Part shown: piece by piece, positions 24,564 to 32,541 of the stretch | How the letters are laid out: each line of letters starts with the position of its first letter | Numbering within the stretch: the stretch's first letter is position 1 | Assembly: GCA_964217345.1 (NCBI GenBank) | Contig: CAXPJI010000018.1 | Coordinates: 1-38,900 of the forward strand | DNA length: 38,900 nt | Source of the DNA: UBA3478 sp964217345 | Lineage (GTDB): Bacteria; Bacteroidota; Bacteroidia; Flavobacteriales; Flavobacteriaceae | Reading direction: 5' to 3' | Notes under the pieces: generated by a model | Database searches by the model: none | The model's input: the letters and a program-made list of their open reading frames with translations, nothing else | What the model was told of the DNA's origin: nothing | Translations under genes and position numbers: made by a program

Positions 24564-25145
24564 ATGCTTGGATTAAAATTACCCACCGACCCAAGATGGG
24601 TGAATGTCGTTGAAAAAAATATTGAAGAGATCCTTACCGATCATGCCTATTGTGAGCAAAAGGCTGCGAGCACTGCTATTTCTATTATTATAGGTTTTCC
24701 TGACCGTTCAGAACTAGTCAAAGAAATGACTGCACTAGTACGAGAAGAGATGGGGCATTTCAACATGGTGCATGAGAAAATCGTCGAAAGAGGATGGAAA
24801 CTCGGTAGAGAACGCAAAGATGAATATGTTATCGAGCTGATGAAATTCTTTCCAAAAGGAGGAAGCAAGACTACTCATCTAGTTCACAAGTTGTTGTATG
24901 CTGCTCTTATTGAAGCAAGAAGTTGTGAGAGGTTTAGGCTGCTTTCTGAAAATATTGCAGATAAAGAATTAGTCAATTTCTACCGTAACTTAATGGTAAG
25001 TGAAGCGAATCATTATACCATGTTTCTCGGTTTCGCAAGAAAATATGGGGATCGCGAGGTAGTTGATCAAAAATGGCAAAACTTATTGGCCTACGAGGCA
25101 GAGATCATGGCCAAACTTGGTAAGAAAGAAACGATGCACGGTTAA
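24564..25145 (+). CDS. miaE: tRNA-(ms2io6A37) hydroxylase
   Basis: 193 residues of the MiaE diiron family, which hydroxylates the isopentenyl side chain of ms2i6A37 in tRNAs reading U-starting codons, using oxygen. Diiron ligands are visible: E31 in the CEQKAAS segment, E62 and H65 in EEMGHF, E117 in IEARSCERF, and E147 and H150 in SEANHY. The IEARSCERF motif is a signature of this family. It implies an aerobic lifestyle and presence of MiaA/MiaB elsewhere. It follows dnaX by two bases, probably coupled. The stop overlaps the convergent ppk1 stop by four bases. Confidence 0.93.
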   Translation: MLGLKLPTDPRWVNVVEKNIEEILTDHAYCEQKAASTAISIIIGFPDRSELVKEMTALVREEMGHFNMVHEKIVERGWKLGRERKDEYVIELMKFFPKGGSKTTHLVHKLLYAALIEARSCERFRLLSENIADKELVNFYRNLMVSEANHYTMFLGFARKYGDREVVDQKWQNLLAYEAEIMAKLGKKETMHG

Positions 25146-27229
25146 TGGTCTAACTTCTTACGGTAGTAGTCGTACATATCAAACTGAGATCGGATAGCAA
25201 CTTTTTTATTCTTGCGATAAGCATTGTCTTGTTTAACCGTAAAACGTCTACCCTTAACATTGTCATTCCAGCTCATCTCAAAACCATCAATCACCTCTTG
25301 CTTGAGATCTTCCTGATAAATCGGCACTCCGACCTCTACCCTATTTTCAATGTTTCGGGTCATCCAATCCGCAGAGGATAGGTACACTTTTGAATCGCCT
25401 CCATTTTCGAAAATAAAAACGCGCGGATGTTCCAAAAACTTATCGACTACACTGATGGCTTCAATATTCTCACTTTGTCCCTTAACTCCAGGCACTAAAC
25501 AGTTAATTCCACGAATAACCATTTTTATTTTTACCCCAGCTTGACTCGCTTGGTAAAGGCGATCAATCATCTTGTAAGAGGTGAAGCTATTCATCTTAAT
25601 TCTTATCGATGCCGGCTTCCCTGCTTTGGCATTTAGAATCTCTTGTTGAATTAAACGTGTAAAGGTGCTTTCTGTGTAGTGAGGAGAAATAATTAGATGC
25701 TTATATTTTCTAACTCTATAGGTAGTAGTTAAAAAATCAAATACCTTTTCTACTTCAGTGAGTATTCCTTTATGCGAGGTAAACAGTGTGTAATCGGTAT
25801 ATATTTTTGCCGTCGATTCGTTGAAATTACCGGTGCTAATAAATCCGAAATACTCTAAAGATCTCGGCTTGGTTTCTCGGGTGATCATACAAATCTTAGA
25901 GTGTACCTTTAGGCCGCGAATACCAAAGATTAGATTAATCCCAGCCTCTTTAAATTTATTCGCATAATCAATATTTGATTGCTCGTCAAAACGTGCCTGA
26001 AGCTCAATCTGAACGGTTACTTTTTTGCCGTTTTTAGCTGCATTAATCAGAGCGGCAGCTACTTGAGAGTTTTTTGCTAGTCGGTAAATGGTAATCTTGA
26101 TTTCCTTAACCTTAGGGTCTAGCGCGGCTTCTTTTAAGAATCGACTAACATACCCATAATTCTGGAATGGGGTATACATGAGATAGTCTCTCTTTCGAAT
26201 CTGATCGAAAAGACTACCCTCCATCTCAAAACCCGCTATAGGTAAAGGATCAATTCGCTCATACTGCAATTCAGACCTTCCAAAGTTGGGAAAGCTCATG
26301 TAATCACGTCGGTTATGATAACGACCTCCCGGAATCACACTATCGGTATTCTCTATATCAATTTTCTTCTTCAGAAAAGTAAGTGTATCTAGTTTGATTC
26401 GTTTATCATAGACAAATCGAACGGGATCGCTAATTTTTCGATTACTAACCGAGGTAGATATCTTTTCAACAAAGCTTTTTTCAAGATCATCGTCAATATC
26501 AAGCTCTGCATCGCGAGTAATCTTTATCATATGTGCCTCGATTTCATCGTAATCAAACATGAAGAAAATTCGATCAAGACAATGTCTGATAATATCATCC
26601 AGTACCATTACGTAGTTCTTACCTTCTTTTTTGGGTAACACTACGAAACGATCTAAGCTATTTGGAATTTCTATTAAGGCATATCTTATCGATTCCTCTT
26701 TATTATTCTTAGAACTCCCGGTATTGTTGTATTTCGCTAAGCGTACCGCTAAGTATGCAGCGGTTTCTTTCAACATGGGAAAACCATCGATACTGTGAAG
26801 ATCAATGGTGATTAATTCAGGATTAACTTTAGACAAAAAGTAGTCTTCAACAAATGATTTTTGGTCTTCTTGAAGTTCTGATTCGTTAATCAAATGAATC
26901 TCGTGATCCTTTAATTCCTCAGTAATATCCTTTAGAATTTTCATACTTCGAGACTGAGATTTAATCGTCAAAGTAGTAATCTGTGCTAATAAATCAGTGG
27001 CTTTGGTTCCACCGAGCAATTGCTTCCCAGTCGGATCATTATCGACCACCCGCTTAACCGTGGCATATCTAACCCTAAAGAACTCATCTAGATTGTTGCT
27101 AAAGATTCCCAAAAAACGAATACGATCAATAATAGGAACTCGTTTGTCAGCACTTTCCTGCAAAACTCGTTCGTTAAACTGAAGCCAGCTAATTTCACGA
27201 TTAATATATTGATACTTCGAAGAAGACAT
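25142..27229 (-). CDS. ppk1: Polyphosphate kinase 1
   Basis: 695 residues, standard PPK1 size. It reversibly makes polyphosphate from ATP at the inner membrane. The N domain begins YINREISWLQFNERVL. The autophosphorylated histidine is H443 in the GLKVHSKICMIT segment, the HxK motif of the phospholipase-D fold. The GFISTGNFNESTAKIYTDY block (462-480) follows. The second active-site stretch SADWMTRNIENRVEVGVPI lies near the C-terminus. It is the last gene of the long minus-strand pyrR unit, 29 bases after pdxH. It overlaps miaE by four bases convergently; no terminator is seen between them. Confidence 0.97.
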   Translation of the reverse strand: MSSSKYQYINREISWLQFNERVLQESADKRVPIIDRIRFLGIFSNNLDEFFRVRYATVKRVVDNDPTGKQLLGGTKATDLLAQITTLTIKSQSRSMKILKDITEELKDHEIHLINESELQEDQKSFVEDYFLSKVNPELITIDLHSIDGFPMLKETAAYLAVRLAKYNNTGSSKNNKEESIRYALIEIPNSLDRFVVLPKKEGKNYVMVLDDIIRHCLDRIFFMFDYDEIEAHMIKITRDAELDIDDDLEKSFVEKISTSVSNRKISDPVRFVYDKRIKLDTLTFLKKKIDIENTDSVIPGGRYHNRRDYMSFPNFGRSELQYERIDPLPIAGFEMEGSLFDQIRKRDYLMYTPFQNYGYVSRFLKEAALDPKVKEIKITIYRLAKNSQVAAALINAAKNGKKVTVQIELQARFDEQSNIDYANKFKEAGINLIFGIRGLKVHSKICMITRETKPRSLEYFGFISTGNFNESTAKIYTDYTLFTSHKGILTEVEKVFDFLTTTYRVRKYKHLIISPHYTESTFTRLIQQEILNAKAGKPASIRIKMNSFTSYKMIDRLYQASQAGVKIKMVIRGINCLVPGVKGQSENIEAISVVDKFLEHPRVFIFENGGDSKVYLSSADWMTRNIENRVEVGVPIYQEDLKQEVIDGFEMSWNDNVKGRRFTVKQDNAYRKNKKVAIRSQFDMYDYYRKKLDH

Positions 27230-27258
27230 AAATAGGGATTAAAGGGGTAATATACGCT

Positions 27259-27906
27259 TTAAGGAGCTAATCGTACAGAAGACCAAGACTTATTCTCGCA
27301 ATCATAACGTATTCGATCATGAAGTCGGTTCTCTCTCCCTTGCCAGAATTCAAAGTGCTCTGGAACAAGAAGGTATCCGCCCCAATGATCGGGACGTTTT
27401 GGAAATTCAGTTTTAAATTGCTCTTGAGCCTTTTTTAAAGCATTCTCTAAAAAAGCTCTATCCGAAATCACCTCGCTTTGAGGTGAAGCCAAAGCCCCAA
27501 GACGACTACCTAAAGGTCTAGAGTTAAAGTAAGTATCAGAATCTTCAGCAGAAATTTTTTCAACCTTTCCTTCAATAATTACTTGACGCTCCTGAGAAGC
27601 CCAAAAGAAAGAAATACAAGCGAATGGGTTTTCTTCGAGAGCTTGACCTTTTTTACTCTTATAATTAGTGAAAAACACAAATCCTTGAGTATTGAATTCT
27701 TTAAGGAGCACTACCCTAGTGCGAGGTTTCATATCCTTGCCAACCGTAGAAAGCGACATCGCATTGGCCTCCTCTATTTTAGCATCATTATCAGCCTCTT
27801 CAAACCAGATTTTAAAAAGCTCAAATGGTGACGCTTCAAGTTGCGATTCATCGAGTGATGATTTACTGTAGTTTTTGCGATAGTTCGCTAAATTTTTTTC
27901 GGACAT
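27259..27906 (-). CDS. pdxH: Pyridoxamine/pyridoxine 5'-phosphate oxidase
   Basis: 215 residues, normal length. It oxidises PNP/PMP to PLP using FMN and O2. Family blocks: SLSTVGKDMKPRTRVVLLK (FMN-binding strand), FFTNYKSKKGQ, FWASQERQVIIEG, and the C-terminal RPDHWGGYLLVP plus FEFWQGRENRLHDR. The chain ends in VRLAP, the usual family end. It overlaps rnz by 19 bases and is followed 29 bases later by ppk1. Its place after a pyrimidine operon and rnz shows no direct pathway link. Confidence 0.97.
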   Translation of the reverse strand: MSEKNLANYRKNYSKSSLDESQLEASPFELFKIWFEEADNDAKIEEANAMSLSTVGKDMKPRTRVVLLKEFNTQGFVFFTNYKSKKGQALEENPFACISFFWASQERQVIIEGKVEKISAEDSDTYFNSRPLGSRLGALASPQSEVISDRAFLENALKKAQEQFKTEFPKRPDHWGGYLLVPEHFEFWQGRENRLHDRIRYDCENKSWSSVRLAP

Positions 27907-28691
27907 GGAAATTCAAATAATTCGTGATCATAAGAGAGAAGAATTTCACCACTGCTAAAATGATTCAAAGCTTCTAATCTGAAGAGATCAAGATTTTTAT
28001 ATCGGGTTGAATAATGACCTAAAATTAAGAATTTTGACTGAGCTAATTGTGCAATTTTACCGGCCTGAGAAGCAGTCGAATGCCTTGTTTTCTCGCAGAG
28101 ATGATCTTCTGTTTCTAAGAAGGTAGATTCATGGTATAAAACATGAACATTTTCGATAATCATAGTAATCTGAGGTAAAAAGGCGGTGTCGCTGCAGTAT
28201 GCATAAAGCTTGTTCCAAGCTCCATTATCAAACACCTCAAACAAGAAACCATTGGTGTAAATCCGGTGTTTTAAGGGAATAGTAGCTATCCGAACTTTGT
28301 CAGATTCAAAAATAACCTCAGAGTCGAATGATTCTAGTTCAAAAAAACGAAGTGGATATCGTGTCCAAGAATCAGAGGCCTTCAAAAGTGTAGTTAGAAG
28401 CTCTTTGATCCCTTTAGGACCATAAATCTCCAGTTCATCTGTGCGCTTGAGCGAATTCATGGTTGCTATTAAACCAGGAAGGCCATAAAAGTGATCTCCG
28501 TGCAAATGTGAAATAAACACCTTCTGAATACCTAGAAGATTTACGCCACAAGCTCTTAAGGAACGCTGAGTTCCCTCACCGCAATCAATAAGAAAATGAT
28601 TTCGATTAAAACTGATATACTGGGCACTAGGGTTAGCTAGTTTTCTAGGAGTAGCAGCGTAAGCACCAAGAGTACGCACACTAAACCTCAT
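27888..28691 (-). CDS. rnz: Ribonuclease Z, short form lacking the flexible arm
   Basis: 267 residues; typical members have about 300. RNase Z cuts precursor tRNAs just after the discriminator base when CCA is not encoded. The zinc-binding beta-lactamase core is intact: HLHGDH (62-67), H142, D168 in CSDT, H204 and H226 in the ILGHYSTRY segment. Between the H142 region (LKHRIYTNGF) and CSDT only about 16 residues remain, where the family usually carries a 40-60 residue flexible arm that grips the tRNA elbow. The 3' ends of the tRNAs in this window lack CCA, so the enzyme should be needed. Its start overlaps the 97-residue gene by four bases and its end overlaps pdxH by 19. Confidence 0.92.
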   Translation of the reverse strand: MRFSVRTLGAYAATPRKLANPSAQYISFNRNHFLIDCGEGTQRSLRACGVNLLGIQKVFISHLHGDHFYGLPGLIATMNSLKRTDELEIYGPKGIKELLTTLLKASDSWTRYPLRFFELESFDSEVIFESDKVRIATIPLKHRIYTNGFLFEVFDNGAWNKLYAYCSDTAFLPQITMIIENVHVLYHESTFLETEDHLCEKTRHSTASQAGKIAQLAQSKFLILGHYSTRYKNLDLFRLEALNHFSSGEILLSYDHELFEFPCPKKI

Positions 28692-28981
28692 AATCCTAAA
28701 TCCCTTTGTATTTCTTCAAATTCGATGAGATCAATGGCTTCTTCTAAGGTAGGGCAAAGGTTTACAGTTTCAGGTAATACCTCGTAGGTTAGTTTTTCAG
28801 ATAAAATCACAAAGGATAATGATCTGTCACTAAGATCTGAAGCAATCTTTTCAATACACTGAAAATCTCGATCACTAACTTCAGAATCGCTTAAGGCTAC
28901 GATTAAATGCTCTTGCAGTTGATATATTTCATACCCGAGAAGCCTATCAATACTATAATTCTCTAATAACTTATAAGCCAT
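28688..28981 (-). CDS. Small conserved-context protein between pyrB and rnz
   Basis: 97 residues; function not recognised. Alternating hydrophobic strands (YEIYQLQEHLIVALS, LSFVILSEKLTYEVL) with helices between them suggest a compact alpha/beta, STAS-like fold. The end is acidic: PTLEEAIDLIEFEEIQRDLG. No signal peptide or membrane segment. It ends within the rnz start (four-base overlap) and starts 14 bases after pyrB, so it is translationally coupled with rnz. The coupling suggests a partner or regulator of RNase Z, which is inference only. Confidence 0.75.
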   Translation of the reverse strand: MAYKLLENYSIDRLLGYEIYQLQEHLIVALSDSEVSDRDFQCIEKIASDLSDRSLSFVILSEKLTYEVLPETVNLCPTLEEAIDLIEFEEIQRDLGL

Positions 28982-28995
28982 ACCGCTTCATTCTT

Positions 28996-29919
28996 TTATT
29001 GCTTACCGGCCAACAAATACATGACCGCCATACGAATTGCAACCCCATTAGAAACCTGATCTAAAATAATCGCGTGTTCTGAATCGGCAATCGATGAAGT
29101 AATCTCTACTCCTCGGTTAATTGGACCTGGATGCATAATCAGAGGAACACGATCAAGTCGGGATAGACGATCATCGGTTAAACCATACTGCATCACGTAT
29201 TCTCGAGTCGATGGAAAATAAGATTGGTCTAATCGCTCATTTTGAATTCGGAGCATATTTGCCACATCAGCATTGACAAGCGCACGATCTAAATTATGCT
29301 CGACTTCAACACCCAGAGAGGCTATGTGTTTGGGTATTAGGGTTTGAGGACCACACACCGTAACCTTAGCTCCTAACTTTTGGAGTAAAAAGATGTTCGA
29401 AAGCGCTACTCGCGAGTGCAGAATATCCCCTACAATAAGTACCTTCTTGCCCCCTAAATCTCCAAGTCTTTCTCGCATTGAGAATGCATCTAAAAGAGCT
29501 TGGGTTGGGTGTTCATGTGCACCATCCCCGGCATTTACGATACTTGCATCAATATGTTTAGAAAGAAACACTCCAGCTCCTGGATTCGGATGGCGCATGA
29601 CCACCATATCCACCTTCATAGCTAAAATATTATTTACGGTATCCACAAGGGTTTCTCCTTTCTTAACCGAAGATTGACCAGCTGAAAAATTCACTACATC
29701 TGCAGACAATCGCTTTTGAGCAAGTTCAAAAGAAAGTTTGGTGCGTGTGCTGTTTTCAAAAAAGATATTGGCTATAGTAACGTCTCTAAGACTGGGTACT
29801 TTTTTAATAGGCCTTGAAAGAACTTCTTTGAAATGGTCAGCGGTTTCAAAAATAAGTTGAATATCATCCTCGGTGAGGTATTTGATTCCCAACAAGTGCT
29901 TTACGCTCAGTTCACTCAT
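28996..29919 (-). CDS. pyrB: Aspartate carbamoyltransferase catalytic subunit
   Basis: 307 residues. It condenses carbamoyl phosphate and aspartate, the committed step of pyrimidine synthesis. The carbamoyl-phosphate motif is S57-TRT-K in FFENSTRTKLSFE. The HPNPGAGVF loop, the GDGAHEHPTQALLDAF block and the C-terminal HPGPINRGVEI aspartate loop are present. No pyrI regulatory subunit is seen, so it is likely the unregulated trimeric class. Its start overlaps the pyrR stop by four bases. Confidence 0.97.
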   Translation of the reverse strand: MSELSVKHLLGIKYLTEDDIQLIFETADHFKEVLSRPIKKVPSLRDVTIANIFFENSTRTKLSFELAQKRLSADVVNFSAGQSSVKKGETLVDTVNNILAMKVDMVVMRHPNPGAGVFLSKHIDASIVNAGDGAHEHPTQALLDAFSMRERLGDLGGKKVLIVGDILHSRVALSNIFLLQKLGAKVTVCGPQTLIPKHIASLGVEVEHNLDRALVNADVANMLRIQNERLDQSYFPSTREYVMQYGLTDDRLSRLDRVPLIMHPGPINRGVEITSSIADSEHAIILDQVSNGVAIRMAVMYLLAGKQ

Positions 29920-30464
29920 TTCAAATTCTTGTTTTCGATATATACAGCATCCTCTCCGTCCTTATCTTTCCAAAGAACACGAACACGCTCTTCGTTAATT
30001 GCATCTACCTGTCGACCTCTATAATTGGGCTGTATTGGTAGATGACGAGAAAATCTTCTATCAATAAGCACCATTAGTTCTACAGAAGAAGGTCTTCCAA
30101 AAGATTGGATAGCTGATAATGCAGATTGAATACTTCTTCCTGTATAGAGCACATCATCGATGAAAACTACCTTTTGATTTTCAACGAGAAAGTCAATCTT
30201 CGTCTTACTCGCACTCAGTGGTTTTTCAGATCTCCTGAAATCGTCCCTAAAGAAAGTGATATCGAGATAACCGAGTCGCAGGTCGCTTACCGCATAATCT
30301 TCCTTTAAAAGTTTAGCTAATCGTTCAGCCAAATAAACCCCTCGAGGTTGTAGACCAATAAGAACGGTGTTTTTAAAATCAAGGTGAGTTTCTAAAAGCT
30401 GATTAGCTAGTCGATGAAGGATTACTCCAATAGATTTTGAATCGAGAAGCAGGTTAGAAGACAT
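29916..30464 (-). CDS. pyrR: PyrR-type uracil phosphoribosyltransferase
   Basis: 182 residues. The type I PRTase PRPP loop VVFIDDVLYTGRSIQSAL is at about 94-111, with IGLQPRGVYLAERL near the N-terminus and a VELMVLIDRRFSRHLPI block. In Firmicutes PyrR binds pyr leader RNA and attenuates transcription; it also makes UMP from uracil. Here only about 20 bases lie between the likely -7 box and the ATG, so no attenuator leader fits before the operon, and the enzymatic role seems more likely. It is the first gene of pyrR-pyrB-97 aa-rnz-pdxH-ppk1. Confidence 0.93.
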   Translation of the reverse strand: MSSNLLLDSKSIGVILHRLANQLLETHLDFKNTVLIGLQPRGVYLAERLAKLLKEDYAVSDLRLGYLDITFFRDDFRRSEKPLSASKTKIDFLVENQKVVFIDDVLYTGRSIQSALSAIQSFGRPSSVELMVLIDRRFSRHLPIQPNYRGRQVDAINEERVRVLWKDKDGEDAVYIENKNLK

Positions 30465-30484
30465 ATATAAAGTCAGCTTTAGCG

Positions 30485-30492
30485 CAAAAGTA
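30485..30492 (-). promoter_or_regulatory. Candidate -7 box of the pyrR operon
   Basis: TACTTTTG on the minus strand matches TAnnTTTG exactly and is followed by CGC. It abuts the rpsA terminator, whose stem occupies the -33 region, and no TTTG is found there. The ATG lies about 20 bases downstream. Confidence 0.4.
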
Positions 30493-30494
30493 AC

Positions 30495-30522
30495 AAAAAA
30501 AGCCCGGGTAACACCCCGGGCT
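30495..30522 (-). terminator. Intrinsic terminator of rpsA
   Basis: On the minus strand AGCCCGGG (30522-30515) and CCCGGGCT (30508-30501) form a perfect eight-pair GC-rich stem with a six-base loop, followed by a T-run (30501-30495). It lies 25 bases after the rpsA stop. Confidence 0.9.
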
Positions 30523-30547
30523 TTATTATTCTAGAAAGAAAAATGAA

Positions 30548-32374
30548 TTACTCTCCTTTAGACACCATCTTATCTTTAAGAGCCTGTAGTTGTGCGTTAG
30601 CATCTCCTAGAGTAGTCTTAGACTCCTCTGCTTGAGCTTCCATTTTCTTCTTAGTAGCGGTTAAGTTCTTAGCTTCCTGCTCTCTGAAGATTGCAGTATG
30701 ACTTGCAACTACACGCTTGAAGTCTTTGTTAAATTCAATCACCTTGAATTCAGCCTCATCACCTTTTCCTAGTTTGCTTCCGTCTTCTTTTTCAAGGTGA
30801 CGAGCAGGGATAAAGGCAACGATATCTTCATTAAAAGTAATGGTAGCACCCTTATCTACTAAATCGGTGATTTTAGCAGTATGAACGGTACCTTCACCAA
30901 ACTCAGCCTCATACTTATCCCATGGATTTTCCATAGTTTGTTTGTGACCTAGGCTTAGTTTACGACCATCAACATCTAGTTCAAGAACCTCTACTTCAAG
31001 AGTGTCACCAACAGCAACAAACTCAGATGGGTGCTTGATTTTCTTAGTCCAAGATAGATCTGAAATATAGATAAGACCGTCAATACCTTCTTCTAGTTCA
31101 AGGAAAACACCGAAGTTGGTAAAGTTTCTAACGATTCCTTTGTGGCGTGAGCCAACAGGATACTTAGAAGTAATATCAGTCCATGGATCTGGAGTAAGTT
31201 GTTTTACACCAAGAGACATTTTACGCTCTTCGCGATCAAGAGTAAGAACTACTGCTTCAACCTCATCACCAACATTCACGAAATCTTGCGCAGATCTTAA
31301 GTGAGTTGACCATGACATTTCTGAAACGTGTACAAGACCTTCAACTCCTTCAGCAACCTCAACAAACGCACCATAATCAGCAATAACTACGACTTTACCT
31401 TTGATTTTAGAACCAATTTGGATGTCATCGCTAAGTGCTTCCCATGGGTGTTTCTCAAGTTGCTTAAGACCTAATTGAATACGTGACTTGTTATCATCGA
31501 AGTCAAGGATTACAACATTTAATTTCTGGTCAAGCTCAACGATTTCTGATGGGTGGTTGACACGACTCCAAGAAAGATCGGTAATGTGGATAAGACCATC
31601 AACACCTCCAAGGTCGATAAATACACCATAAGAAGTAACGTTTTTAACCACTCCTTCAAGTACTTGACCTTTTTCAAGCTGCCCGATAATTTCTTTTTTC
31701 TGCTCCTCAATGTCTGCTTCGATAAGCGCTTTGTGAGAAACAACAACATTTTTGAACTCATGGTTGATTTTAACCACTTTGAATTCCATGTTTTTACCAA
31801 CATACTGATCGTAGTCACGAATCGGTTTAACATCGATCTGAGAACCAGGAAGGAACGCTTCGATACCAAATACGTCTACAATCATACCACCTTTAGTACG
31901 ACACTTAACAAAACCTTGTACGATTTCTTCTTTGTCGTGTGCATCGTTAACACGATCCCAAGCCTTGATCGTTCTTGCCTTTCTGTGAGAAAGAACTAAC
32001 TGACCTGACTTGTCCTCGCGAACATCGATAAGTACTTCAACCTCATCACCTACTTTAAGGTCTGGGTTGTAACGAAATTCGTTAAGAGAGATTACTCCTT
32101 CACTCTTTGCGTTGATATCGATGATTGCTTCACGATCTGTAATATTGATTACTTTACCGATAACTACCTCTACGTGAGCAGTATCAACAAAGTTTTTCGC
32201 TACTAAATCTTCGAATTCTTTTAGTTTTTCATCGTCAACACGCTCAATACCTTCTTGGTATTTATCCCAATCAAAGCTGTCTAAAAAAGCTTGTGGATTT
32301 TGGTTAGTGCTTGTTGATTCTGTAGAAGCAGTTTGCTCGTTTTGAGTCTCTTCTGCCATTTTTTCTTCAGCCAT
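30548..32374 (-). CDS. rpsA: 30S ribosomal protein S1
   Basis: 608 residues, the length of six-domain S1. It binds mRNA and helps initiation. Six S1 (OB-fold) repeats run at about 68-131, 149-214, 235-304, 322-391, 407-478 and 494-560. Repeats 3-5 share the GVFIDLGGVDGLIH/GAFVEVAEGVEGLVH/GVFLELEEGIDGLIY signature. A low-complexity acidic N-terminus (1-50) and a charged coiled-coil tail (565-608) flank them. The gene has its own promoter, a structured 120-base leader and a terminator, so it is regulated apart from upstream cmk. cmk-rpsA adjacency is a widely conserved pair. Confidence 0.97.
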   Translation of the reverse strand: MAEEKMAEETQNEQTASTESTSTNQNPQAFLDSFDWDKYQEGIERVDDEKLKEFEDLVAKNFVDTAHVEVVIGKVINITDREAIIDINAKSEGVISLNEFRYNPDLKVGDEVEVLIDVREDKSGQLVLSHRKARTIKAWDRVNDAHDKEEIVQGFVKCRTKGGMIVDVFGIEAFLPGSQIDVKPIRDYDQYVGKNMEFKVVKINHEFKNVVVSHKALIEADIEEQKKEIIGQLEKGQVLEGVVKNVTSYGVFIDLGGVDGLIHITDLSWSRVNHPSEIVELDQKLNVVILDFDDNKSRIQLGLKQLEKHPWEALSDDIQIGSKIKGKVVVIADYGAFVEVAEGVEGLVHVSEMSWSTHLRSAQDFVNVGDEVEAVVLTLDREERKMSLGVKQLTPDPWTDITSKYPVGSRHKGIVRNFTNFGVFLELEEGIDGLIYISDLSWTKKIKHPSEFVAVGDTLEVEVLELDVDGRKLSLGHKQTMENPWDKYEAEFGEGTVHTAKITDLVDKGATITFNEDIVAFIPARHLEKEDGSKLGKGDEAEFKVIEFNKDFKRVVASHTAIFREQEAKNLTATKKKMEAQAEESKTTLGDANAQLQALKDKMVSKGE

Positions 32375-32490
32375 AATGCTGTTTCATTTGTATTTCAGAG
32401 ACTTCTGTGAAGGTAAGCTAAAGCCCTGAAAGTTGTTAAAGTTGACAACTAGTCCTTTTCACCTTCACACCTTTAGGTAGCTTGAAAAGG
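32375..32490 (-). promoter_or_regulatory. Structured 5' leader of rpsA (candidate autoregulatory element)
   Basis: On the minus strand, CCTTTTCA (32490-32483) pairs with TGAAAAGG (32461-32454), enclosing a loop that holds TGTGAAGGT (32469-32461). That loop segment is perfectly complementary to ACCTTCACA downstream (32414-32406); G-U and A-U pairs extend it to 11. GTTGT/ACAAC forms a hairpin between them. The arrangement gives a pseudoknot or two competing folds before the start codon. S1 of E. coli represses its own translation through a structured leader. Confidence 0.5.
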
Positions 32491-32494
32491 AGCG

Positions 32495-32525
32495 CAAAAA
32501 TAACGATAAAATATTGATTAACAAA
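32495..32525 (-). promoter_or_regulatory. Promoter of rpsA
   Basis: TTTG (32525-32522), 19 bases, then TATTTTTG (32502-32495): an exact match to the Bacteroidota consensus TTTG-N19-TAnnTTTG. It lies in the spacer after the cmk stop and gives a leader of about 115 bases. Confidence 0.8.
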
Positions 32526-32541
32526 TAAAAAGAATGGAGTT

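Noticed and set aside
31519..31999. Open frames of 116 and 148 codons within rpsA
   Set aside because: They are other-frame and antisense readings of the conserved S1 repeats; codon pattern follows rpsA.
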